A stretch of 64,000 nucleotides of DNA from JAJEFO01 sp965209045 (GCA_965209045.1 CBDBPW010000002.1:1255452-1319451), one strand, 5' to 3'. Shown: positions 26,761 to 37,340, numbered from the stretch's first letter. A program made the numbers and translations. The notes: generated by a model from the letters alone, not told the origin.

Positions 26761-29700
26761 TGTCCACGTCGTAGGTGTCTTCGTTGGCGAACCCCGGGGG
26801 CGGCGCGGTTTCGGCCAGGGCGTTGGGGGTGTCGGCCGTGTCCGTGATGTCCTGCGCGGCCGCGAACCCGAGCGTCACCGTGCCGTTCAGGCCCGCCAGG
26901 TCGCCGCCGGAGGCGGTCACGTCAAAGACCGAGGAGGCGGTCGCCTCGGCCACGGCGAGCGTCGCCGTCGTGCCGGCCGCCGTGAAGTCCGTGTTGTCCA
27001 CGTTCGCCACGTCTTCCGAGAACGTCACCCGCCACGTCAGGCTGTCCGCGTTGGTCGGCGAGTCGGCCGGGTCCTGTCGCACGATGGAAAGGACCGTGGG
27101 CGCGGCGGTGTCGAAGACGCTCATCGAGCCGTCCACCTTGTGTCCGCTCCGGGGCCCCCGGCCCGGATTGACCAGGTCGGCGTCGGCGGAATCGTCCATG
27201 GCGGCGATGCTCTCGCCGCTCTCCACCACCACGGCGCTGTTCCCGCTGACGTCCTCTCCGTCCTGCACGAAGATGCCGTCGTCGTCCCTGTCCCCGGACT
27301 GCACCAGGTAGGCGAACGCCAGCTTGCTGGAGCCGCTGCCGCGGACGTAGTCGGCGTTCGTGTCCGTGTCGCCCAGGCTGAACTGCAGGTGCGGCGTTCC
27401 GGTCACCGTCACCGCCTCGCTCAGGGTGAGCGTGAACTCGATGGTCTCGCCCGCGCCGTAGGTGTCCGGGTCGATCTGCCCGGTGCGGACGATCATCGGC
27501 GTCGACGTCACTTCAAGGGACTCGACGTAGGGGCCGCTGCGGCTGCCGTCCACCTTGTGGCCCGACTGGGCGCCGCTGGTTGTGGTCGCGGTGGACACCG
27601 CGCCGTCGGCGCCGGCGCGGATCACGCCGCCGTTCAGTTGCAGTGCCCCGCCGTCGCTGGTGACGTCGGTGTCGTTCAGCAGGAAGATGCCGTCGTCGTC
27701 GGAGTCCCCCGGCTGCACGGTATAGGCGAACACCAATGTGCCGGTGCCGCTGCCTCGCGCGTATGCGGCATCCGTATGCACGCCTGCCCCCGAGCCCATG
27801 CCGAAAACGAGCGCCGGGACGCCGTTCGCGGTGTCCACGTCCACCGCGGCGCTGAAGGTCACCGTGAACTCGATCACGTCGCCCGCGCCGTAGACGTCCT
27901 TGACGTTGACGCCGGTCGCCTCCCGGTAGCGTGGCGCGGTTGAGGTCACCGCCACGCCCGTGACGGTGGCGTCGGGATCGCGCGTCACGGTCACGGCGTA
28001 TTCCTTCATGGTCACGCCGTCCTCGGCCGTGACCACGATCCTGACGACGTTCCCGCCCAGTTCGAGATCCACCTGATGCCCGTTCGCCGAATCCCCGTCC
28101 GCGTCGGCCAGCATGTTGCCGTCGCCGTCTTCAAGGGCGACGGTCGCGTCGCCGTCGGCAGTCTCCGGCGTCACGGTGACCTTGGCCGCCATGTCCGCGT
28201 CGGCCGTGTACTCCGTCGTCGCCGGATCGAAGGTGGGGGTCAGCGCGATGTTCGTATCGTCGGCGGCATTCGTGAGGGTCAGCGCGCCGAGGTCGGCGTT
28301 GGTGCCGGGGGCCTCGTAGGTCGACGAGGCCGGTTCCGCCGCCACGTTGCCGTTGCCCGCCGCGTCCTCCGCCGCGTCCGCGGCCACGTCGACCGTCACC
28401 CCGCCGTCCGCCTCCGGCGTGATCGTCGCGGTGTAGGTCGTGCCCCCGTCCGTGTCCGTGAATTCCGACGCCGCGCCGTTGGCCACCGCGATGTCGCCCA
28501 AAACGAAGCCGGTCACCGGCTCGCTGAAGGTGAACGTCGCCGTGAACGGCGCGTCGCTCGTTGCCGGGACGGTGATCTCCACCGACGGCGCGGTGTTGTC
28601 CACGTCGTAGGTGTCTTCGTTGGCGAACCCCGGGGGCGGCGCGGTTTCGGCCAGGGCGTTGGGGGTGTCGGCCGTGTCCGTGATGTTCTGCGCGGCCGCG
28701 AACCCGAGCGTCACCGTGCCGTTCAGGTCCGCCAGGTCGCCGCCGGAGGCGGTCACGTCAAAGACCGTGGAGGTGGTCGCCTCGGCGACGGCGAGCGCCG
28801 CCGTCGTGCCGGTCAGCATGAAGTCCGCCGGGTCCACGTTCGCAGCGTCCTCGGAGAACGTCACACGCCAGGTCAGGCTGTCCGCGTTGGTCGGCGAGAC
28901 GGCCGGGTCCTGGCGCACGATGGACAGGACCCTCAGCGCGGCGCTGTCGGCCGCCACGGGTGCCGTCGGCGCGCTGGTCCGCGTCTCGTCGTTGCCTGAC
29001 CTGTCCTGAAAGCTCACCCTGACCTTGAGCATCTTGCCCATGTCGCCCGGCACCGGCACGTAGGTGTCCGAGGTGGCGCCGGGGATGTCGGTCTCGGTGC
29101 TTCCCTCGACCAGGATCCACTGGAATCCGTAGTCGTCCGGGAAGGTGGCCGTCAGCCCGTCGGGGTCGCCGATGGTGCCCTCGTGGGCGGTCAGCGGCCG
29201 CCTGACCTCCGGCGTGCCCCTGATTTCGGGGGCGCCCGGGCTGGCGGACCGCGAACCGTCCACCTTGTGGCCGGGCTGCCTCCCTTCCTCGTCGTGGGCG
29301 AGGTCAACGTCGACATTGTTGGCCGCGACCCGTATGCGTTGGTGAGCGTCGAGCCGGAAGGTGTCCTGGCGCTCGCCCGAGTATTCGCCGATCCAGATGC
29401 CGTCTTCGGACACGTCCTGCGCCATCACTTCGTGCTGGAACACGAGCCTGTTCGGCGTGCTGCGCGACGGGACGTATCCGGCGGACTTGATCTCGAAACT
29501 GCCTGGGTTGTCGTTCAGCCAGAAGTTGAAGAACGGGTTGCCCTCCACCGCCACGTCCTCGCTGAAGGTGACCGTGATCAGGATGGGCTCCCCCCGGCCG
29601 TAGGTGTCCGGCACGCTTGCGCCCGGCGAGCGCAGCATCGGCGTCGAGGTCACGGAGACGTCCGTCACCGTCGCCGTCACGTACCGTGCGGTCGCGCTCC

Positions 29701-32700
29701 GGCCGTTCACCTTGTGCCCGTCGAGGTCCGGCTGCGCCTCGTGGACGAGCAGGGCCTTGGCGTCGGTGCCCGCGATCTCGACGCTCCCCGCGGCAAACGC
29801 GTTGGCGTCCCAGCTGATGCCGTCCGAGTCCAGGTCGCCGGTGTCGCCGCCCTGCACCGCGTAGGAGTAGACCAGCGTGTCGGTGGCGGCGCCCCTGAAC
29901 TGCGTCGCGGTTCTTTCGGTCCCGCCGATGTCGAAGGTGAAGGTCGGATTTCCGGCCGTGGTGACCCGGGTGTTGAACCGCGCCGTGAACTCGATGTGCT
30001 CGCGCGCGCCGTAGGTGTCCGGCTCGACCAGGCCGGAGGGGTTCTGCAGCGGCGTCGAGGTGACGCTGACGTCCATCAGGCCCAGCTCGTTGTCGCGGAC
30101 GTAAATTTGGGCATTACTGGCTACGCTAAACAGTCTGGGCGGCACCCCCGTCGCGTCATAAGGCGCGACACTGAAATCCTCGGTCGCCTCCAGGAGCACG
30201 TTGTCAAGGTAAACCCCTCTCCCCTTTTCCGGGACCGCATCGTCGAAGATGACGACCTTCCGCGACAGCGCCTTGGTGCAAACCACGACGCCTTCGGAAT
30301 CGCGGGCGCAGTCCGTGGGCTGGAAGGATTCGGTGATCGCAAACTCCTCGTAATCCTCGGCAGGGGTCGCCGTCGCTTCGGATGTCGCCACTTCGAAAAC
30401 CAGGGGTACGTTCGGCAGGTCGACGTCGGACGATTCCGCCCGTGCCAGGATGGTCAGCGTGTAGGGCCCGCCGCCCTCCGGCATCTCGTAGTTCCTCTGC
30501 GTGAAGGAAAGCTCGAACTGGCCCTGAAAACGCGAGGTGGTCGACGGCACGCGGACGGCGACCTCGGCGGTGTCGTCCGTGACGTAGCCGGCATTCTCGT
30601 CGACCTCGACCGACGCAGTCAGCACTCCCGACACTGTCGCGTCGTCGCTGAAGCCGATCCCCGAGTCGCTGCCGTCGATCCGCCGCTCCAGCGTCGTCGT
30701 CGCGCTGTTCGCCGCGAAGGTCACCTCGTGCTCCGCCTCCGTCAGCCCCCAGTCGTGGCCGTCGGGGCCGCTGAGGACGACCTTTGCATCGAGCGCCGCC
30801 TCCGTCGGCCCCGTGCGCCTGAGGGTGTATTTCACCATGTTGCTCCAGGCCGACGCCGTCGTCCGGTCGGCGTCGATGGTGATCGAGGGCTGGTTCTTCG
30901 CCGTGGCGACGACGCTGAAAAGGTGAACTTCCGCACTGGTTGTCCAGGTGTCGTTGTCCAGACGGTATTCCCTCTCGTCGATGCTCCAGCCCGACGGGAG
31001 CGTCTCCGGCCTGGTGTCCGTGACATCCCAGGTCGCGCTGCCGAGGTCGTTGCCGGTGACGATCACGTAGAACGTCGAGGCGGCGAGCGTGACGGCCAAG
31101 GCAGGCGTGAGCGTCAGAGCGGCGCCGCCGTCGCCTGCCACGGCGGTGAAGTCGGCCACCTTGGTGCCCGTGCTCGAGCCTCGGTGCAGGGTCACCGTGT
31201 TGCCGTTGGCGTCGCTGAAACCCCCGCCCTGCAGGACGATGCGCGAAAGGGCGTAGCCGCCGGGGTTGTCGCCGGTCCTGAACGCCTGCGACGTCTGGCT
31301 GGCTGAAGGAGCCGTTTCGTCCGGTTCCGCGTCCGCGTTGCTGACCTGCGTCTCCGGGGGGTTCGCCCGCGTGACCGAGAGACGGTACGCCTGCGGCTCG
31401 TCGCCGAAGCCGGCGTCGACCAGGATCTCGACCAGGTTCTCTCCCTCGTCGAGCTCCACCAGCTCGCCGTCCGGGTCGTCTTCAAGGTCTCCGGGAGATC
31501 GCGTGTCGGACCCGGTCCGGTAGTCGACGACCTGGCTCTTTGCGCGCCGGGCCCCGATCACGGTGACCCGCGTCACCCCCGTCTCCACCTCGGCGTTGTA
31601 GTCCGTGACCTCAGGCGCAAAGGCCGGGGTGTAATCGATAGGGCTGTAGGCGTCGGCGTCGGGACTGGAATCCAGGAGGTCCAGCCCGCCCAGCGCCGTG
31701 TCGACGACCTGGCTTCCCGCGCCCGACGGGTAGGCGGCGCTCAGGAGCGTCTCGCTGTTGGCCTTCCGGTCACTGAACGTCACCCGCACCAGGACCTTGC
31801 CGCCGACGTCGTCCGGCGTCAGCGTGTAGCTCCGCGAGGTCGCGCCCTCGATGTTCCGCGGGTTCGACGCGCCGTCGATTTCCACGCGGACCCACTGGTA
31901 GCCGAACGCGTCGGGCAGGCCGTCGGCGTCACCGATTCCGCCCGTGTAGGCCGTCAGCGTCTCGCCCGTCCTCGCGTTGCCAGAGACCGGGGGGCCGATC
32001 ACCGGCAGGCCGGTCGCCGGGCTGTTCCCGACCCGGCTCAGGCGCAGGGTGCGGCGGACGATGTCCGGCCATGAATCGTGGAGGCTGGTGTCCCATTCGT
32101 AGAAGGTCACCATTGAACGCAGAAGGGTTGTTTTGCGCGCCTCGGCGAGGCGGTAGGGCCAGCCGCACACGTAAAGCCGAAGTTCCGCCCTCTGCGTCTC
32201 CGGCAGCGCGGGCGACAGAGCGAAGGACAGCACGCCGTCGGCGCCGACAAGCACCTGCCCGATGCTGTAGCTGTCCTCGCCGATGGTGAAACTCGTGCGG
32301 TCGAGGCCGCCCGTCGTTCTGATGCCGTCGAAATTGTAACCGTGGCCAATAACCGCCCCCCCGGCATCAAGCTCCCCAATCGTCACGTTGCCGGTCCATA
32401 AGTCCGTCCGGTCGTCCGCTTCCGGCGCAAGACAGGTCGAGTACCGCACCGTGCTGCCCACCGGATAGGCGCCGCTCTCCAGCGTCTCCCGGCTACCGCC
32501 GAGGTCGAAGAACGTCACCCGCAACAGGACCCTCCGGCCGACGTCGTCCCCCGTCAGCATGTAGTTCGACGAGGTCGCACCCTCGATGTCCTGCGGCTCC
32601 GACACGCCGTCGGGGCCGACCCGGACCCACTGGTAGCCGAACGAGCCGGGCAGGCCGTCGGCGTCCGTGATGCCGTCCGTGTTCGCCCAAAACATTTCGC

Positions 32701-35700
32701 CGACTCTCGCGATCGTGCGATTCGAATTTTCCGTCCCCACGTCTGGCGCGCCCGTCGCCGCGTTGTTCGCTGGCAGGCTCAGGTGCACCGTGACAGTGGA
32801 AAGCGTCGACCAGTCGCGATCGACGCTCCAGACGTACAAGGCCTGGTCCGGAAACTGCTGCTTGGCGTCGCCGATGTCCAGGGCCGTGTCGCAAACGTGG
32901 AGCCGGGCGCCAGGCGGCAGCGGACCTCCGCCCTGGGTGCGGAAAACAAGGTTGCCGTTGGAGTTAATGACATACACCGCCACGAGGGTGTGCGTGTCGG
33001 CGCCGATGGCGAAGCTGCGGGAATCGACCGATCCGATGCTTTCCCGTTCGTCGTATCCGAATTGGTCGTCAGCGACGCTGCCGCCCACGGTCACCCTGCC
33101 GGTCCAGACGTGGCGGCGGGTCCCGAAGTCCGGCGCGGCGCAGGTCGCCGGCGGCGTGACGGTGCCGGTCCCGGGCCAGGCGGCGCTGGTGAGCGTCTCC
33201 TCGCCGCCCAGCAGGTCGGTGAAACGTACCCTTGCCTGGAGCCTCTTGCCGTAGTCGGCGAAGACCGGCGTGTAGGTGGCCGCCGTGGCGCCCGGGATCT
33301 CCACCGGGTTCGAGGCGTCCTCGTCCACCCGGATCCATTGGTACGCGAAGCTCGCGGGCAGGCCGTCGGCGTCCGTGATGCCGTCCGTGCTCACGGCCAG
33401 GTCGCCGCCGTCCGCCTCGATCGCCGGCGCCCCGGAGGCGGGAGCGTTCGCCGGCCAGCTCAGGGCCACGCTCCGGTTTGCCAGCAGCGACCAGTCGTGG
33501 CCGTCGCCGAGGTCGTAGACGCCGTCGGCGTCGGGCGTGACGCCGGCGAGGCTGTACTCGGACCCGCAGACATGCAGCCTGAGCAGCGCCGCGCGCTCGC
33601 CCAGCGCGGGGTCGACGGCGAAGAGCAGCTTCCCCTCGGCGCTCGCGTACAGGCGGCTGACCGAATGCCGGTCGGCGCCTATCGCGAACGACGCGCCGGA
33701 GGCAAGCGTGCCGGAAAGAATGGCTGTGTCGTGGAATCCGTATCCGATCGGATCGGAAAAGACAGAAAGACGGATTCCCGTGTCAAGGACAAGCGAGCTT
33801 TCCAACAGCGCCCGTCTCTCGCCGAAGGCCTGCGCGGCGCAGGCCGCCGCCCTTGAGGTCGCGGTGACCGTGGCCGCCGGTCCCGCGCCGGCCGCGTTCA
33901 AGGCGCGGACCAAATACGTTGTAGGCTGTCCATTTTTCGCCGGGTGCCTGGTTTCGTTGCTGTCAGAGGGCAATTGAAAATATGTGTCGTCTGGACCTCT
34001 TTTCGAACGGTTTGATCTCAGCGTTTCGTATCCGGTGACCGGGCCGCTGCCGGTGTCGGACGGCGCGTCCCAGGCAAGCCGAACAAAGGAATCACCCGGC
34101 GTCGCCGTCAGGTTCCGCGGCATCCCCGGGGCGCCCTGTGGCGGCCCGCGGGCCACGGTCACCGTGTAGGCGCGCATGGCAACGCCGTCCTCGGCGGTGA
34201 CCTCGAGCACGATGGTGTTCTCGTCCTGGTGAAGGTCGATCTGGCGGCCGGGCAAGTCCGCATCCCGGTCGCTGAGCTCAAGGCCGTTGGCGTCGCGATA
34301 CGCCACCGTCGCGTTCGCGTGCGCCGTTGCCGGCGCCACCGTGATCCAGCGCACCGCATTGCCGACGTTCGCGGTGTAGCTGTCCGTGGTGGGCGCGAAG
34401 CCAGGCGCGAACACGACGGCATTGCCGTTTGCGGCGGCCAGCGCGAGTCCGCTCAGCGTCGCGTCGGCGGAGTCCGTCGCCGCCGCGCGCGCCACCGCCA
34501 GGGTGTAGGTGCGCATGGCTCCGCCGTCCGCGTTGGCAACCTGCACCTGGATGGTGTTGTCCCCCACCCCGAGGGGTGTCTGGAAACCGTCCCTTTCGTC
34601 CGCGTCCGTCAGCTCCGCGCCATCGCCGTCCAGGATCCGGACCCGGGAATCCGGGACGATCTGCGTGGCCGCCACGGTGACACTCTCCACCGCGTTGGCG
34701 ACGTTCGCCCTGTAGGAGGTCACGTCCCGTGAGAAGGCTGGCCGCAGTGCGATGCCGGCGCCCTCGGCACCGGTGGCGTCCGCCAGCGACAGAGCGCCCA
34801 GGGAGGTGTCGAACATCGTGCCGTTCGCCGGCCAGGGATCGCTGTACAGGGTTCGCGGGTCTCCGTTCGTGTCGGTGAAGCTCACCCGCACCCTGATGCG
34901 CCTGCCGGCGTCGGCGATTTTTGGCATGTAACTGAAGAGCGTCGCTTGCCTGATCTCCTCCTCGTTCGATGCCCCGTCTGCATCCACCCGGACCCACTGG
35001 TTCGCAAAGGTGCCGCCAAGCACTCTCGAGAACCCGACAATGTCATCGCCGGGCATCACGTGCAGCCGACCGTTTGAATCACGCCGGATCCTCGGGGTGC
35101 CGATCACCGGATCGCCCGAACCCTCCAGCCGCGTCACCCTCACTGCATAGGTCCGCGAGGTCATGCCGTCCTCGGACGTGACCTTCAGCCTGAGGACGGT
35201 CTCGCCAACATGGACCGAGACAGCAAAACTGCCAGTCTCCCCGGAGATGGTACCAAGGCACGGTAGGCCAGAGACCACCGTGCATGGCTCAAGCGGGCTT
35301 TCGTCCCCGTCCAGAACGGCGACAGACGCGTTCGCGTTCGAGGGCCTTGCCGCAATGACGATGCGGTTAGTACCATGGGGCACCTCCGCCGCGTATTCGG
35401 TCGTCTCCGAACTGAAGCCCGGCACCAGTTCGGCGGGCAGTTTCGCGGCGAGAAGACCACCGACAGCCAGGTAGTCAATCTGGTACGCCAGCTCAAGCCC
35501 GCGCAGCGTCGCGTCCATGGACGGGGCCACGCTGCCCATGACGGCGATCTTCATCAGGTTGCTCCGCCACCTGTCCCAACTGGGCCTGTCTGGATTGTTG
35601 CGTTCCGAATAGTTGTTCGCTATCGACCACCCTGGGGACGTTCCGGAATCTTCGGCGGTCGATTTTGTATAGTAACGCCCCATGCGATTGCCTATGGGCA

Positions 35701-37114
35701 CCTTCAGCACGACCGCGTAGTCGCTGTTCCCTTCGAGCCGGAGCGGCGGCGTACTGGAAAAGTACAGCCTGCCTGCAGCGAAGTTCGCGGGCGGCGTGAG
35801 AATCTTGATCTGCTGATGCGGATGATCGTATCGAGCGCCGCGGCGGGCACTGTAGATCGCCACCTCGAAATCCCCTTCGACGTTCGCATAGTCGAGATGG
35901 ATGCCGTTCAGCAGGTAGCCGGAGGCGCTGTTTCCGGTCCTGAAAGGCTGGCCATGCCTCGTCGTCCTGTGGACATCGTATTCAAAACTCCCCCCGCTTG
36001 ACTGGTCCAGGTTGCTGACGAGGCAGTCCGGGCTTGACTCGCAGAAGTTTCGGCGCCTCACCTGCACGGTGTAGGTTCTGAAGGGGAAGCCGCCCGGTGC
36101 CGCGACCCTGATCCTGAAGGTGTTCGATCCCAGGCCCAGGTTTGCCTGGAAACCCGCCACGTCCCCGTTCGCGTCGTTCAGGGGCCGGTACGAGCGGTCC
36201 AGGATCGCGACGTCCGCGCCCGAGTCCGCGTCAAGCAGATCCGTCTCGAAGGTTATCTGCCGTTCGGCGTAGGCAGCGCTGTTGAGGGGAACTGTAGTCG
36301 GTATGCCGCTAAACGGATAATCAAGTTCGGACAAGAATTCACCGGTTGAAGCTCTCCTGACACCCAGCCGCCGCAGGCGCGTCTCCACCTCCGGCGGATC
36401 GACGGCCATCACCAGCGTCGACGTCACCGGCTCCCCTTCATCGAGCGTGCCGAAGTTGTCGTGGTGCCTTAACTCGCCGATGCTCCATCCGTCGGCGCCT
36501 CCGCGGTCCTCGGCGGACGACGTGGTCACCGAATAGTTGACCGATGACTGTATGCCTCGACCGTCAGCAATGTTCCACAGCACGAGCTCGTAAGTCGTGT
36601 TCGCCTCGAGCCGCGCATTCTCCGGGGCCCGGAAGGTCAGCACGCCCGGCTCGAAGCTGCCGTTGAACGTGAGGACAAGATTGCACAGCCTCCAGCTGCA
36701 GGCTCCGTCCGACGGTTGGTGGATTGTTGCCCGGAACCTGCTGTCCTCGGTGTCCGCATATCCGATCCGGACGCTCCCCACGGGATAGCCGCCCGCATGC
36801 CCGCCGGTCGTGAAGGCCTGGCTCAGGATGCGGTAGGACTGCGAAACCAGTCGCGGGGCCTGCTCCAGGTTGCTCACGTAGACGTCCTGGACCTGCGCAC
36901 GGGCGGGCGGGGCCGCGAACCACAGGACGGCAAGCAGGAGAAGGGCCGCGACCGCGACGCGGCTCGTGCAGCGAGGCACGGGATCCGTGCACTCCGGCGC
37001 GCGCTCGCGCGTTTGACCCGGCACATGGCGGGAAGCCGCCGCCGCGGGATTGCGCGCCCGCGCCCGTCGCCGCACTGGTGCAGCATGCCTGAATGTACCG
37101 CCACATGAACTCAT
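26006..37114 (-). CDS. Giant modular surface protein, N-terminal part (reading frame broken at 26042-26129)
   Basis: The start at 37114 (MSSCGGTFRHAAPVRRRARA) gives an extended signal peptide ending LLLLAVLWFAAPPARAQ. The mature part repeats a module VSNL.Q...S.AF.TG...GGY (starting VQDVYVSNLEQAPRLVSQSY) alternating with cadherin-like sheets (DATLRGLELAYQID and DATLSGLALAAANG). It then has an Fn3 domain (GAPGMPRNLTATPGDSFVRL), three or more copies of a Cys-containing repeat (WTG.V.V...GY...LHVCD) each followed by DADGLP..FGYQWVRV Ig-like repeats, and Ig-like blocks (DSLTWRVTFSEDVANVD). Near 26042 an exact 44-bp tandem duplication shifts the frame and the protein ends in 25 Arg-rich codons. 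Without it the gene would encode 6,860 residues. Block A/B sequences lie upstream. Confidence 0.8.
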   Translation of the reverse strand: MSSCGGTFRHAAPVRRRARARNPAAAASRHVPGQTRERAPECTDPVPRCTSRVAVAALLLLAVLWFAAPPARAQVQDVYVSNLEQAPRLVSQSYRILSQAFTTGGHAGGYPVGSVRIGYADTEDSRFRATIHQPSDGACSWRLCNLVLTFNGSFEPGVLTFRAPENARLEANTTYELVLWNIADGRGIQSSVNYSVTTSSAEDRGGADGWSIGELRHHDNFGTLDEGEPVTSTLVMAVDPPEVETRLRRLGVRRASTGEFLSELDYPFSGIPTTVPLNSAAYAERQITFETDLLDADSGADVAILDRSYRPLNDANGDVAGFQANLGLGSNTFRIRVAAPGGFPFRTYTVQVRRRNFCESSPDCLVSNLDQSSGGSFEYDVHRTTRHGQPFRTGNSASGYLLNGIHLDYANVEGDFEVAIYSARRGARYDHPHQQIKILTPPANFAAGRLYFSSTPPLRLEGNSDYAVVLKVPIGNRMGRYYTKSTAEDSGTSPGWSIANNYSERNNPDRPSWDRWRSNLMKIAVMGSVAPSMDATLRGLELAYQIDYLAVGGLLAAKLPAELVPGFSSETTEYAAEVPHGTNRIVIAARPSNANASVAVLDGDESPLEPCTVVSGLPCLGTISGETGSFAVSVHVGETVLRLKVTSEDGMTSRTYAVRVTRLEGSGDPVIGTPRIRRDSNGRLHVMPGDDIVGFSRVLGGTFANQWVRVDADGASNEEEIRQATLFSYMPKIADAGRRIRVRVSFTDTNGDPRTLYSDPWPANGTMFDTSLGALSLADATGAEGAGIALRPAFSRDVTSYRANVANAVESVTVAATQIVPDSRVRILDGDGAELTDADERDGFQTPLGVGDNTIQVQVANADGGAMRTYTLAVARAAATDSADATLSGLALAAANGNAVVFAPGFAPTTDSYTANVGNAVRWITVAPATAHANATVAYRDANGLELSDRDADLPGRQIDLHQDENTIVLEVTAEDGVAMRAYTVTVARGPPQGAPGMPRNLTATPGDSFVRLAWDAPSDTGSGPVTGYETLRSNRSKRGPDDTYFQLPSDSNETRHPAKNGQPTTYLVRALNAAGAGPAATVTATSRAAACAAQAFGERRALLESSLVLDTGIRLSVFSDPIGYGFHDTAILSGTLASGASFAIGADRHSVSRLYASAEGKLLFAVDPALGERAALLRLHVCGSEYSLAGVTPDADGVYDLGDGHDWSLLANRSVALSWPANAPASGAPAIEADGGDLAVSTDGITDADGLPASFAYQWIRVDEDASNPVEIPGATAATYTPVFADYGKRLQARVRFTDLLGGEETLTSAAWPGTGTVTPPATCAAPDFGTRRHVWTGRVTVGGSVADDQFGYDERESIGSVDSRSFAIGADTHTLVAVYVINSNGNLVFRTQGGGPLPPGARLHVCDTALDIGDAKQQFPDQALYVWSVDRDWSTLSTVTVHLSLPANNAATGAPDVGTENSNRTIARVGEMFWANTDGITDADGLPGSFGYQWVRVGPDGVSEPQDIEGATSSNYMLTGDDVGRRVLLRVTFFDLGGSRETLESGAYPVGSTVRYSTCLAPEADDRTDLWTGNVTIGELDAGGAVIGHGYNFDGIRTTGGLDRTSFTIGEDSYSIGQVLVGADGVLSFALSPALPETQRAELRLYVCGWPYRLAEARKTTLLRSMVTFYEWDTSLHDSWPDIVRRTLRLSRVGNSPATGLPVIGPPVSGNARTGETLTAYTGGIGDADGLPDAFGYQWVRVEIDGASNPRNIEGATSRSYTLTPDDVGGKVLVRVTFSDRKANSETLLSAAYPSGAGSQVVDTALGGLDLLDSSPDADAYSPIDYTPAFAPEVTDYNAEVETGVTRVTVIGARRAKSQVVDYRTGSDTRSPGDLEDDPDGELVELDEGENLVEILVDAGFGDEPQAYRLSVTRANPPETQVSNADAEPDETAPSASQTSQAFRTGDNPGGYALSRIVLQGGGFSDANGNTVTLHRGSSTGTKVADFTAVAGDGGAALTLTPALAVTLAASTFYVIVTGNDLGSATWDVTDTRPETLPSGWSIDEREYRLDNDTWTTSAEVHLFSVVATAKNQPSITIDADRTTASAWSNMVKYTLRRTGPTEAALDAKVVLSGPDGHDWGLTEAEHEVTFAANSATTTLERRIDGSDSGIGFSDDATVSGVLTASVEVDENAGYVTDDTAEVAVRVPSTTSRFQGQFELSFTQRNYEMPEGGGPYTLTILARAESSDVDLPNVPLVFEVATSEATATPAEDYEEFAITESFQPTDCARDSEGVVVCTKALSRKVVIFDDAVPEKGRGVYLDNVLLEATEDFSVAPYDATGVPPRLFSVASNAQIYVRDNELGLMDVSVTSTPLQNPSGLVEPDTYGAREHIEFTARFNTRVTTAGNPTFTFDIGGTERTATQFRGAATDTLVYSYAVQGGDTGDLDSDGISWDANAFAAGSVEIAGTDAKALLVHEAQPDLDGHKVNGRSATARYVTATVTDVSVTSTPMLRSPGASVPDTYGRGEPILITVTFSEDVAVEGNPFFNFWLNDNPGSFEIKSAGYVPSRSTPNRLVFQHEVMAQDVSEDGIWIGEYSGERQDTFRLDAHQRIRVAANNVDVDLAHDEEGRQPGHKVDGSRSASPGAPEIRGTPEVRRPLTAHEGTIGDPDGLTATFPDDYGFQWILVEGSTETDIPGATSDTYVPVPGDMGKMLKVRVSFQDRSGNDETRTSAPTAPVAADSAALRVLSIVRQDPAVSPTNADSLTWRVTFSEDAANVDPADFMLTGTTAALAVAEATTSTVFDVTASGGDLADLNGTVTLGFAAAQNITDTADTPNALAETAPPPGFANEDTYDVDNTAPSVEITVPATSDAPFTATFTFSEPVTGFVLGDIAVANGAASEFTDTDGGTTYTATITPEADGGVTVDVAADAAEDAAGNGNVAAEPASSTYEAPGTNADLGALTLTNAADDTNIALTPTFDPATTEYTADADMAAKVTVTPETADGDATVALEDGDGNMLADADGDSANGHQVDLELGGNVVRIVVTAEDGVTMKEYAVTVTRDPDATVTGVAVTSTAPRYREATGVNVKDVYGAGDVIEFTVTFSAAVDVDTANGVPALVFGMGSGAGVHTDAAYARGSGTGTLVFAYTVQPGDSDDDGIFLLNDTDVTSDGGALQLNGGVIRAGADGAVSTATTTSGAQSGHKVDGSRSGPYVESLEVTSTPMIVRTGQIDPDTYGAGETIEFTLTLSEAVTVTGTPHLQFSLGDTDTNADYVRGSGSSKLAFAYLVQSGDRDDDGIFVQDGEDVSGNSAVVVESGESIAAMDDSADADLVNPGRGPRSGHKVDGSMSVFDTAAPTVLSIVRQDPADSPTNADSLTWRVTFSEDVANVDNTDFTAAGTTATLAVAEATASSVFDVTASGGDLAGLNGTVTLGFAAAQDITDTADTPNALAETAPPPGFANEDTYDVDNAAPTVEITAPAAANAPFTATFTFSEPVTGFTLTDIAVGNGTASDLTGGDGDTAFTATITPGADGEVTLDVAEDVAEDAAGNGNVAALRASTSADLTAPTVESVVRHDPAGSPTNADSLTWRVTFSEDVANVDLSDFTAAGTTATLAVAEATASSVFDVTASGGDLAGLNGTVTLGFATAQDIADTSTPPNALADTAPTGADERGWVVDNAAPTVSIAAPDAANAPRRRFRSRRRTRRTRRSRRRSPSASR
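26042..26129 (-). repeat. Exact 44-bp tandem duplication causing the frameshift in the giant gene
   Basis: Positions 26042-26085 are repeated exactly at 26086-26129. Because 44 is not a multiple of three, the reading frame changes. The distance from the start at 37114 to the stop at 16488, minus 44, is 20,583 bp or 6,861 codons exactly. Loss of one copy therefore restores one uninterrupted gene. Confidence 0.9.
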
Positions 37115-37186
37115 CGGATCGCGAACCTTCTGGTGCTCGTCTCCGGACACTCTCAATGCCCATCTGGCGTGGGAAAAGATCAGAAA

Positions 37187-37216
37187 TGGAATTCTTCCTG
37201 CAGTCGGGAAAAGTTC
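37187..37216 (-). promoter_or_regulatory. Shared upstream block A, copy 2
   Basis: On the minus strand the core is TTTTCCCGACTGCAGGAAGA followed by ATTCC, 75-100 bp before the giant gene start. It matches copies near 12.3 kb and 40.3 kb. Confidence 0.45.
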
Positions 37217-37316
37217 AACAACTGCGCGGAATCTGGCGCCGGAAGGCCCTCGCAGCGGCGCTGCCAAGGGGCCGATGCCGTACCGTTCACGGGCACGGCG
37301 GACGAGCGTTTTCCGT

Positions 37317-37340
37317 TTCAATACAAGGCGTCAGGGCCAA
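37317..37340 (-). promoter_or_regulatory. Shared upstream block B, copy 2
   Basis: The plus strand reads TTCAATACAAGGCGTCAGGG, about 100 bp beyond block A, parallel to the arrangement upstream of 12241. Confidence 0.4.

Noticed and set aside
21921..26774. Long plus-strand open frame opposite the giant gene
   Set aside because: It is Arg/Gly/Val-rich, has no domain resemblance and mirrors the third-codon GC bias of the minus-strand repeats. It is a shadow frame.
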